Below are positions 24,701 to 36,700 of a DNA stretch of 56,463 nt, piece after piece (position 1 is the first letter of the stretch; each line of letters begins with the position of its first letter). The DNA is from Plantago elongata (Eukaryota; Streptophyta; Magnoliopsida; Lamiales; Plantaginaceae). The notes beneath the pieces were generated by a model. It did no database searches, was not told where the DNA came from, and saw nothing but the letters and a program-made list of their open reading frames with translations. The translations under genes and the position numbers were made by a program. The stretch covers positions 1-56,463 of the forward strand of contig JAYMSP010000351.1 in NCBI GenBank assembly GCA_036897095.1. The letters are read 5' to 3'.

Positions 24701-27700
24701 AGACTCTGGACTTGTTTATTTCTTAATTTATCTGATGCCGACTGTTTGAATAGTTGGAAGTTGGAACCTGTTTTATTTACCCAGTCCAAATGCAATGTTA
24801 TATAGTTGGTCTCCTTTGTAGTCCTGTGAAAAAATGCAAGTGTTGTGATTGTCAATTCTCATCTGCCGCCCCTTTCCTTTGTGCTGTCCCACTGACAGTG
24901 CACATGCTGCACGATTACTTTTTGACTGCAGGCCGATCCAAATGCAGATGTTAGAGGGAGAATGATTGATGCTGGTATCATGATCATCGACAAGCATGGG
25001 AAAGAAAATGTTTCCTTGCTGTTCCCCATTTTTGAGAACTACTTGAATAAGAAGGTTAGCAACATGAAACCTTACCTGCACATTTCTTACATTTTGTTTT
25101 TCTTCTTTTTCCAATCGTCTAGCATGCCATCATCCTACAACTAGATGCCCCAGTAATCGTATGAGCATCTCTTTCTATACTTGCTTTCTGCAGGCTTCAA
25201 ATGAAGAGAGGTATGACTTGGTGCGTGAAGGTGTGGTCATATTTACGGGAGCATTGGCAAAACATATGGATAAGGTAAGCTCAAAGAAATAGTGTACTTA
25301 TAGTGTATTCATATCTTATACTAAAACTTCTAGTTTGTATTGCACAGAGTGATCCTAAGGTTCATGCTGTTGTGGAGAAGTTGTTGGATGTACTGAACAC
25401 TCCCTCTGAAGCTGTTCAGCGAGCAGTTTCTACCTGCCTTTCACCGCTAATGCAATCAAAGCAGGTCTGGCACATCAAACTAGTAGTTACTCTTATTTTG
25501 TCAATGTAATGCAATCAAAGCAGGTATGGCACATCAAACTAGTAGTTACTCTAATTTTATCAATGTCCCATCTCTTGAATATGGGTTTATTTAGGTGTTC
25601 TAGGTTACCTGTATTCAATCTCTTGTGGTGATAATTAAGTATAACTTTTACTCTTTTGTTTTGTGTTGGTAGCCAATCTGATCCCCCATATTGCAGCAAA
25701 TACTTTGAGTAAATGGAAATACATAATTTATTCACAAAATATTAGGTGTAGTTTTTAGCTTGAGAGAAGATGATAACATCAACTAGCTCCTGATGGTTTG
25801 TTTTGCCCACAAGTCTTAAATTTTACCAGATTGTTTTTACTCTGGACAATTTGGGTTGCATAACCATGATCTGTCATGCTAAAAATTCGCTCCAGTCTAC
25901 TTTGAATCAATAGTTTTGAAAAAAAGGTAGTACATGTGAAGATTCAAGAGTTGGGGCTCTTATTCTGGTATCTGGTAGTTGACCTTTAATCACATTGCAA
26001 TCTTTTTGATGTCGTTCACTCTTTTCCCAACACTGTTAAGAGCATTGAGACTAGAAGAATGTGGGGCATAGTCAACGTGAGAACCTTGATTAACTTAGAT
26101 CTATACCACCAATTAGTTTCCTAATGAGCCCAATACCACAGAACTAAGATTCTCAGCAGTATCTCTTTTATTACATTGTTCTTCCATGCCCATATCTGCT
26201 TCAGGAGAAGTCATTGTGTGGTTGAGTATGTGAGTTCTTATTCAATAAGAGTATTCTGCACATGCTAGTGCCTGAAAGCACATACATATACTCTTCCGAA
26301 GCCAATCAACAGAGTACTCATATTACTTGTGCCGCCTTTTTTATTTGGAAGGGTAACGCCATTTCATCTCAATTCTCTGTATAATTCAAATATTATTGTC
26401 AATAAGCCATAACTTTTACACTAGTTCATGATTAGTAATAGATTATAGCATAATTAAGCTTTCAAATCCATATTTTCTGGTCGCCTTTTATTATGTTATG
26501 CATGTTTGTCATACTCTTCGATTCCTGTGTTAAGAGCACAAGCTGTGACATAGTAGTCCTAAATATGCAGCATGCTCTATCCAAATGTACTTTTTTTGAT
26601 AAGTAACAAAGAAGGTTTTATTTAATAAATTGATGATACACGGGAAGTGTACTACAGCAGGTCAGGAATAAAAGAAAAGAGGCTAGCACTATCACTATCA
26701 GGTAAGAGTTTAACAGCAGCCCCATAAAACCAGTACAGTAGCAATCCAAAGAAATTCCTCAAAAACTTCCAGTCCGGGTTGGAAACATCCTTGAAGCATC
26801 TATTATTCCTTTCAATCCAAATACTCCAAACCAATTCCAAAGAGTTTCCTTATCTTTATCTCTGAATTTCCAAATGTGCAATATTGCATATAACTGATTT
26901 CCAAATGTGGTTATTCCCTGACCGTCATCAGCATACATTGAGTGACTTCACATGACTAGGAAAGCTGTTTGCTAAATCCAAATGTATAACATTATATTCG
27001 CTGATTTTGATATGGTTGTCACCTGTTTGCTGAAGGAAGAGATCTGTGCGAGCAACCCAATCCTATCGTCTTTCTCTCTTAATTTTCACTAATCCTTTAG
27101 TTTGTCATCGTTTCTTGCTTAGTGATCGGGCTCTCTAAATCGCCCTCACAGTTACCTGACTGGTGTCATTTTCTTTTCTCTTCATGAGTTCATTTATATA
27201 AAATAGCTCTATGATAATGTTATAATGTGTCTTTCATCAGGAAGAAGCAGCAGCTCTTATCTCTAGGTTACTTGATAGACTAATGAAGAGTGACAAATAT
27301 GGTGAGCGTCGTGGAGCTGCATTTGGACTAGCTGGAGTAGTCAAAGGATTTAGAATATCATCTATAAAGAAGTACAACATCGCAACTGTATTACGAGATG
27401 GTCTTTCCGACAGGTTCGTTCTTGGAATGATGATCTTTTAGTATCTCTGTTATGTTTTGATCAGATGAGGTCGTATAGAATCTGGTACCAACTTCATAGA
27501 TTTGTATTTTCTCTCATTACTTGATTTCTTGTGATTTGATACATGCACTTGTAGAATTTGACTCGAGGGAAATAATCTCGTATGAAGCAAAATAATTGCT
27601 GTTCATTCTGAATTTTGACCAAGTCTTACATTGATTTTACTAGTTGTCGTCCTGGATCTACACTTCAGGTCTGGATTGTAAAAGAAATGCATTCATTATA

Positions 27701-30700
27701 GACAAATGGACTAGTCACCAATTTTCTACTGCCCAAGTTACTTAATGAAATATGTGCTTTAAAATTCCTGTGGCTTACTTTGCTGTTTCTCCGTATGCAC
27801 TGAAGAATCTCTCCACAAGATTGATCAGTTCAGTTTTTAAACAAATTAATTTGGAAGTACTGGTTATTTGCTCTAGTTATCGATACTGGATAGCGGCATG
27901 GAGTGGCCAACCCAAAGTAGTGGAATAGCGGGAGCGGAATGACCTCTATTCGAAGTATTAAACATATGTATCATAAAAATTATATACTAATAATATTCAT
28001 AAATATGCAAACAAATACTCATAAATCATGAAACTATTACTCCCTCCGGTCCATTAAAAACTTCCTAGGAGGTTACTTTATCTAGTGTTAAGGAAAAATA
28101 ATAGAATAATTGTTTGTGTGGGGTATTATGTTGGTGAAGTTGTAAGTTGATGATAAAGTAAGTGAGAGATTGAATAAAATGATGATGGAGTAGGAAAGAG
28201 ATATAATAAAAGAATAGTTAATGGGATAAAAACTTTTCATTTATGGGTTAGGAAGTTTCTAACGTAACGCCAAGAAAAGGAAAGTTAGGAAGTTTTTAAA
28301 AGACCAGAGGGAGTAATAATCAAAGTCATAATAAGTAATGAGAAGTTATAAACAAACTAAACATAACTTAAGCATCAAGACATGACAGAACAGAAAATTA
28401 ACAGAAGACTCGAAAAGCGGAAGAAGAAAAATAGAAAACAAGAGTAGAGGAATTCTCTCGCTGGAGATCCGCCTCCGCAACGGCCGGAGAAGAGAGGAGG
28501 AAGAAACCCAAAGCCAAGATCTAGAAGAAAGAAACAGAAAAGGCGGCTGTTCTTGTTTCTAATCTTATTGTTAGGGTTAGTAAGTGGGGTAAAATTGTAA
28601 ATTCGGCCAGCTAATCCCTCTTAATTCTCCGAAAACCTAAATAGCGGCCGCTATAGGCGCTTTTCAATTTACATCCGCTCTGTTGCGCCAGGAGTGGCCG
28701 GAGCGGAGCGGAGCGGCTCGATTGCGCCGCAATCGATAACTCATTTTGCAGTGTAGTGAACCTTTGGCCTGAACAAAGGTTATAAAGAGATTGCATGATT
28801 AAGTGAATATTCCATGATGTTTATATAGCCAAATAAATTTGAAAGTATCAAGTGTTCATTATATATATACTACTATTCAGTTTAAGGACTCAGTTTTATC
28901 ATTTGGCTGTCTATATTCCATGAATATGAAGAGCATATCAGCATGTAATAAATTATGCAATGCAGAAATTCTGCTAAATGCCGAGAAGGAGCTTTGCTGG
29001 GATTCGAATGTTTCTGTGAGAAGCTCGGGAGATTGTTTGAACCGTAAGCACTGGATATTATAAATTAAAAATTAATATACTTTTTGTTCTGGCAGCTATC
29101 AAGTAGATTTACTCCAAACAAAACTTTCGTTACAGGTATGTCATACAAATGCTACCCTTGCTTCTTGCATCCTTTTCTGACCAAGTAGTTGCTGTTCGGG
29201 AAGCGGCTGAGTGTGCTGCTCGTGCTATGATGTCAAAGCTTAGTGCTCAAGGAGTCAAACTCGTTCTTCCCGCTCTTCTGAAGGTTCTGTATTTATTAAT
29301 CATTTACCTCTGACACCTTGATTTTTTTCATTATTGCTCTAGTTGCTGGTTTTAAATTTGCAACAATCAAAAAGAGATTGAGAATTTGTCGACCTTCACT
29401 ACTAAGTGATGTTGCTGACAGATATCTATTGTTACATGTGCCATAAAAATGTTGGTGAAGCTTTATTAAAAATGGGGCTGGATTTACAGTTTGCATCACC
29501 CCATGTCCCCACCCCATGCATTTAGAGAATGTTTGGCAACAGTCATATACTTCTGTAATTGTGACGTCTCTTAGAGGTGTTCAGCAGTAACTTGGGTGAC
29601 TTAGAGGTCATTGGTGATTGGGTTCGAGTCATTGAAACAGCTTTATCAACGAGTTGCAGAGGTTCAGCTGCTTGTAAAAAAACTCGAAATCCCGATAATA
29701 TTGATGAGGAACACTTATTAGGAACTCATCCCATTCCTATTTCTCTTCAACGTCTCAGTTAGTATCTAGGAATCTGGGGAAACATGAAAACAGAGGGAGT
29801 GACTGGTGAAATATGTCCCCTGGGTCGGTTATGCGCCGATACTATACCTAGACGTATCCGCTGGTTTTTTTTTTTTTTAAAGATTGGGTCGGATAATGCG
29901 TATCAGGGGGAAAAAAAACCTAAATCACAAAGAGAGTGACATCCTAATCAGCAAAAGTAAAAATGATCTCTCATTCGAATTAGCAGCAGCGCGTCTATGG
30001 GTCATCTCCCGTAATTCATTGACCACCTCGGTCGGATTCAGGCACCAATTCTGGCCCCTCCCAACAGGTGCCATCAATGCCTTGCCCGCATATTCCTCTA
30101 CTGTGTTCTTCTCAGACATCAATTCCCCCTCTCTGCTTTTTTTTTTCTTTGGCCGCCTCTGTTCTAAGTTGATCCATGGCGCTGACTGTTGGTGTTGGGG
30201 ACTAAAAATGCTGTGTTTTGTGCTACTGAGTACTTGTTTAATTTGCAACAGTGTTTTATTAGTTCACAACATTTGCACTACAGCCCCTTTACTTAATTTT
30301 TATTATTTCCGGGACTAACACATTTATTCTCTTATTTGGTTGTCTAATGTTCATTGAAGTTAAGAATGTTTAGTAGTCTATATAGTATCTAATACATAAA
30401 AAAACATACATAAAATAAAAATACCCTAAAACGTATCCATATCCTACTTTTTGAATTTTGGGGTCCCGACGTAATTGTTTCCATGGAGTACAATACACAC
30501 CTACCCACCCCCTACATCCCGTGTAGGCCGGCACGTGTTACCAAACATGTTTTACCATATCAGTTGTATATTAGTTATGTCTTTTAACGAATAAAAAGTG
30601 AATAGGTTTAGCACGTGGTTTGCCATATTCTTCTTTTTGAAACGGCTAAAGGGTGACTCGAACCACCGACCTATTGGTTGGAGGTGAAGCGTCTTACCAA

Positions 30701-33700
30701 CTAAGCTGCACTTCGTTGTCACCTGGTTTGCCATATTAGTTGTGAGTATTGTGACTCTTAGGGAATATATATGTGAAAAGGTAAATAGTTTCATTATGCT
30801 GCACATGAGAGTGATCATGTGTGCTTGTCATTTCAGGGACTTGAAGATAAAGCTTGGAGAACAAAACAGAGCAGTGTGCAGTTATTAGGTGCAATGGCTT
30901 ACTGTGCTCCCGAGCAATTGTCTCAATGCCTTCCTAAGATTGTTCCGAAGTTGACTGAGGTATGATCCATAACCATATTTCGTTCACCTCGTAGTTTTTT
31001 AGGCACAAATCATATGTGTAATTATAAATCCATATCTGTAAAAGGGTCAAGTCTTTGAGACACTAAGTTTTGGTCGATTCTTGATATGTTGTAGGTTCTC
31101 ACAGATACACACCCAAAAGTTCAATCGGCTGGGCAAACAGCACTCCAGCAGGTAACAAAAAATATTTTTACGTTTCATCTTTTAATTCAACTTGTGACAG
31201 AATCAGATGACAAGTATCTCCATTCATTAGGTTGGAAGTGTTATCAAGAATCCAGAAATATCTGCTCTTGTACCCACTCTTCTGCTGGCTCTCACTGACC
31301 CTAATGATCATACAAAGTATTCTCTTGATATTCTTCTCCAGGTACACTCATTATAATTTCATGCTAATGGTTAAATGTTTCGACTAATTTTAAATTTCAC
31401 CTCCCCCCCCCCCCCCCCCCCCACCTTTTGGCTTTATGATGTAAATTGTTCATATGATCTTTGCAGACAACTTTCATCAATTCTATAGACGCCCCTTCTC
31501 TTGCACTCCTGGTTCCAATAGTCCATAGAGGATTGAGGGAAAGGAGCGCTGAAACTAAGAAGAAAGCTGCTCAAATAGTTGGAAATATGTGTTCACTTGT
31601 TACAGAGCCAAAAGATATGATTCCGTACATAGATTTGCTTCTCCCCGAAGTGAAAAAGGTAATGTTATTCATAAATGGATCCACCAGCACCAAGAATGGT
31701 TGAATTTTATATGTGAAAATTTCCTGACACGGATTTATTATGTAATTTTTATATGTATTACAACAATACACCTTGTTATATGGCAGGTCTTGGTTGATCC
31801 AATTCCTGAAGTTAGATCAGTTGCTGCAAGAGCCCTTGGTTCTCTCATTAGAGGGATGGGAGAAGAACACTTCCCTGACCTTGTTCCATGGTTACTAGAC
31901 ACACTGAAATCTGATGCTAGCAACGTTGAGCGGTCGGGTGCTGCTCAAGGACTGAGTGAGGTTGGGATATTCGTTGTGAATTTACTCTGCAGTCATTTGG
32001 ATTTTTATCTTCTTTCTTACAAAACTCTTAACTGCGTCCTGGACCCACATGATGTCATTGTCATTGGTATAGATCTATTGCCTTTATAATTGACATGAAT
32101 TACTGAATCTATAGATGGGGTGCAACATGTCTGCGGCTTGTTTTCTAAAAAAATCAATCTATGAAATGTAGCAAATTATGCCTCATTTCTCATGAATCAA
32201 ACTTGGACATTACTTGAGTCATATCCTGTCGCCTGCAAATTCCAATTCACATGCAGAATTGTCTTATAGTTTTGATTTCTGATGTCTTCCTGTTTACAAC
32301 TATACTTATTTTTTTTCCGTACTATTTTCTTTTTGGGAAACTGATGTTTTTAATCTATATTGGTTTCTCTTTAAGAGATTCGTTTTGATTATTCCTCTTT
32401 CTTTAGGTATTGGCTGCACTTGGAACACAATATTTTGAGAATCTACTTCCTGATATCATCAGAAATTGCTCTCATTCTAAAGCTTCAGTTAGGGATGGTT
32501 ACTTGACACTTTTCAAGGTAAATTATTGGTTAAACAAAAATACTTTTTGTGCCATATATTTTTGTAATATCACAAAATCACTTTTATGCTACTTGCAGTA
32601 TACACCAAGATCTTTAGGTGTTCAGTTCCAGAAGTATCTACAACAGGTTCTGCCAGCCATATTAGATGGTACGTCTTCCAAATGGATCTTACGAATTTAT
32701 ATGGGCATTTAATGCAGTTTTGTTGTGGTAACAAATTGTTTCAGCTGTGTTTTCTGGTATAACTGGTAACATTGTATCTTTTTCGTGCAGGCCTCGCTGA
32801 TGAAAATGAGTCTGTACGAGAAGCGGCACTCAGTGCAGGGCATGTACTAGTCGAGCACTATGCATCTACGTATGTAACTTTTGACATCATCACTGCTTAC
32901 TTCAGGACTGGTAGCAGTTCATATATTTTTTTATGCTAAAATAGTTATTGACATTTATCACTTGACGCCTGTGAATTTTACTTGAGTGAGAAGTACCAGC
33001 AAATAGTCTTAGAAGATTCCAGGTTACTTGACACTGGATTTGTACCTTTCTCGATTCTTCTATGTGCTTTTCAGAAAGTACTAAGTCTTATTAAAGATTC
33101 TGCACTATGTGCATGGAAACACTCTATTGGAGTTCAGACCAAAAGAATGAATAACGATGAAGTTAAGTTGTGGTTTTCTATATAAATCTTACATGGTTTT
33201 GTTTTGCTCCAAAGTCCAAACTCAACATAGATAAATCGTGTCAACTTAGATAGTTATGAAACTCACAAAAAAATCGTTATGTACAATTGTGTTTCCCAGT
33301 CTATAGTATTACTGTAGTACAAAACTCCGCTATGTTGGTTTGAGAATATTAGTAAAATCTTTATTGCCTGGTTTGTGTTTCCTCGAGTCATTCTTTGATT
33401 CTCTTGATTGTGCATTCCTTACGTATTCACTATCTTTTGATATTCTTGTTTTCTTAATAAAATGGAGATATATTATACTTTGATCACCCTGGTTAAAGTC
33501 CTAAAGTTGTACTCTCTCCACTCTGGTTAAAATCTTGTAGAAGCTTCCCGTACCCTTAAATATCAAATTTCATCCTTGTAACTTCTTTCATACTTGAACA
33601 TGCACTTCACATTTTATTCTTTATTTATTTATTATTGCTTAATATCTTTCACAGAAAGATACACGAAGTTTTTCTACCAGGACGGTGGGAATTTACTGTA

Positions 33701-36700
33701 TTTCGTAATAGAAAAAGTTAGGTGAACTGGTGAAACATGAAGTATGTCATGTGAACTTTGAAGGAACATCTGGTTGTATTGTTTTAAGTCCACTGAAATT
33801 GAAACCTGTAGCCAAACAATGGATTACAATTCTACTTATTGAGTAACTATATCGTATTGATTTGATTATCTCTATCTAATTAACCATCATTTTCCATACC
33901 GATGTTTATCTTCTCAGATCTTTGCCACTGCTCCTTCCTGCTGTAGAGGATGGTATATTCAATGATAGTTGGCGTATTCGACAGAGTTCTGTAGAATTAC
34001 TAGGAGACCTTTTGTTTAAGGTGTGTATGTCTGCTAGCCATCTGATAATGTTTTTCCATTGTACTTTATTTTGTTTCAGAAGTAATGCGCAATTATGAAC
34101 ATCTTATTTAGGTTGCTGGAACCTCTGGAAAAGCACTTCTTGAGGGTGGCAGTGATGATGAAGGTGCTAGTACCGAAGCACAAGGCCGTGCTATTATTGA
34201 AGTACTTGGAAGAGATAAACGTAATGAAGTTCTTGCTGCACTATATATGGTCCGTACTGATGTCAGCTTAACAGTTCGCCAGGTAAAATGTATTTCAAAA
34301 TTACTCCATTATTCATACCGAATAGTATCACAATTTAACATTTACCTTTTATTTTATCAGGCTGCTTTGCATGTCTGGAAAACTATAGTTGCAAATACTC
34401 CGAAAACCCTGAAGGAGATAATGCCAGTTTTGATGAACACATTGATTAGCTCTCTTGCCTCATCATCTTCAGAGAGACGACAGGTTCCTTGATGATTTCT
34501 ATCTATTACGATGATGTAGTATACCATGTTATAGAGGTCTAACATCATTGTGTTTACATTAGGTTGCTGGGCGTTCTTTGGGAGAACTTGTCAGGAAGCT
34601 TGGTGAAAGAGTGCTTCCTCTGATTGTTCCCATTTTATCACAAGGTCTTACTGACCCAGATCCTGGACGTAGACAGGTTTGCGAGTCATTCTTTTTTTCG
34701 CATTCCAGTTAATTGCCATTCTCAAAGAGCATAATTACTAGCAATCAAATTTGAACGAGTTTCATTCGAGGAGGGAAAAATTGAATGCAACAGTTAGTAA
34801 AATATTTGGCTTAGTTCTCATTTTATGAAATACTGATATTTCTGGGGAAAAAGTATTGAAGAGTTGTGCTTGGACCTCCTCAGGCCTAAACAATATTGTT
34901 TCCAACCGTAAATAGAAAAAAAAACAGAAAACTCTGAATTGACTTAGAAGTATGCTAGATGTCTTCACCCATAAAATAGTAGAGAATTTATACATGAAAT
35001 CACTAATACCTACTACTACTCTGGTACTCCCTCCATTTCGGTAAAAGCTTTACAATTGGAACTTGTGCAATAATTAAGGTGAGTTATAAAATGGTTTGTA
35101 TAGATAAAATAATGAGTAGATGTTAAGAAGTATAAGAGAATAGATAAATTATGAAAGTACAGACTTCTGTGAGCAACCGTCTCTCGGAGTCTAGAACATC
35201 ACATATTTAACTTCAAACACGTGTATTTAATAACCTTGCATTATACTTTCATTACCTGCACTTCTAAACATGTGATGTTTGAAATTAAAGATGTGATGTT
35301 GAATCTCATCTCTTCCCTCGCAAAAGTTACTCTTAAAGAGAATAATTAGAAAATAATAAGTAGAGATTGTGGGTTTTCATTTAACAAAATGTAAAGCTTT
35401 AAAAGAAATTCCCAAAATCGCAAATTGTGAGGGTTTTAGTGAAATAGAGTATTATTCTATTTTGGATGTTGGGCTTGCTTTGTCTAGTTCAGACTTCGTA
35501 GCCATGTCAGATTAATGGTGAAGCTGTTGTCAGTCAGCACATGTCATTGAAATAATAGTTCAATCTGCATTGGTGTATCTTGCATGATTTTTATGTAATA
35601 TATTTTAATATATTGACAACCAGACAAAACTAGTAATATATGCAATAAGAAACCCTTTTATACTTCGTTGAACTTACTATGGCCAATATTTTAGAGTTTT
35701 TGGGGGGCATCGGATCATATCAAAATTTCTTAACATTTCTTTTGTTTCCTTGTTATTTGAGATTACAGGGTGTGTGTATTGGTCTGGGTGAAGTGATGGC
35801 CACAGCTGGTAAAAGTCAGCTCTTAACCTTTATGGATATACTCATCCCAGCCATCCGCACTGCTCTTTGCGATAGGTTTGTGGACATTTTGGCATGTTTT
35901 TTGTTACTCGGCCCAATACACAGATGTCGATTAAGAGTGAACTCTGTGCTTGTCACGTTTGCAGTGTACTAGAGGTTCGTGAGTCTGCTGGCATAGCATT
36001 CAGTACCCTGTACAAGGTATGCCTTTCAAAATTCTTCGAAAGTAATTTGTCTTAAACAAATTGAATCAGTAAAGTGATGTAAAAAATTATTTCTTTCCTT
36101 TTCTTATGTAGAGTGCTGGCTTGCAAGCAATTGATGAAATTGTTCCCACACTTCTTCATGCTTTGGAAGATGAGCAACTTTCTGATACTGCCCTTGATGG
36201 CTTGAAACAAATCTTGAGGTATATTCCAAATGTCTTAATGCCATTGCTTGCAGATTACCTCTCCAGTATTGAGTACTAATGTTGCCATGTTACTACAGTG
36301 TCAGGACCAGTGCTGTGCTGCCACATATACTCCCTAAGCTTGTTAACCAACCATTATCGTACGTATTATTATTCTTTTTCATTTTCTTTTTGAACTACTT
36401 GAATTATTCTGATATCTGATAACATAGAAAATTGGTTTCTCAAATATTTTGAACTGTCTCCAGTGCGTTCAATGCACATGCATTAGGAGCTCTGGCTGAA
36501 GTTGCAGGAGCTGGTCTTGACTTCCACCTTGGCACTGTCCTTCCTGCATTACTTGCTACAATGGGCAATGGTGATGAGGTGCACTATAACACCCCTCACT
36601 CTTCTCCAATATACTTTATTAACCATGTCTTCTCCAATATAGTTGCTTAATCGTGTCCACGACCATGTACTCTTTTATGAGTTTTGATGATTCTGTTCTG

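Larger units (their letters stand above)
27241..34676 (+). other. GCN1: GCN1 exons 28-42 (residues 1343-1951), eEF3-like core
   Basis: Exons: 27241-27413, 28966-29043, 29136-29283, 30837-30959, 31095-31151, 31231-31341, 31467-31658, 31787-31960, 32407-32517, 32599-32668, 32791-32869, 33918-34020, 34112-34282, 34361-34483, 34563-34676. This is the most conserved, eEF3-like HEAT region: [20 protein letters not shown] (exon 28), [20 protein letters not shown] (exon 31), [20 protein letters not shown] (exon 35), [16 protein letters not shown] (exon 40). The introns here carry most of the transposon insertions. Introns 38 (32870-33917) and 42 (34677-35768) are over 1 kb. Confidence 0.9.

Noticed and set aside
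29884..30318. 144-codon open frame in GCN1 intron 30
   Set aside because: No recognisable family, codon usage or homology; a chance frame within an intron, overlapped by a similar frame on the other strand.
30645..30723. Minus-strand tRNA gene
   Set aside because: A- and B-box-like motifs are present, but no full cloverleaf or acceptor stem was found and it is bracketed by a retroposition target duplication.
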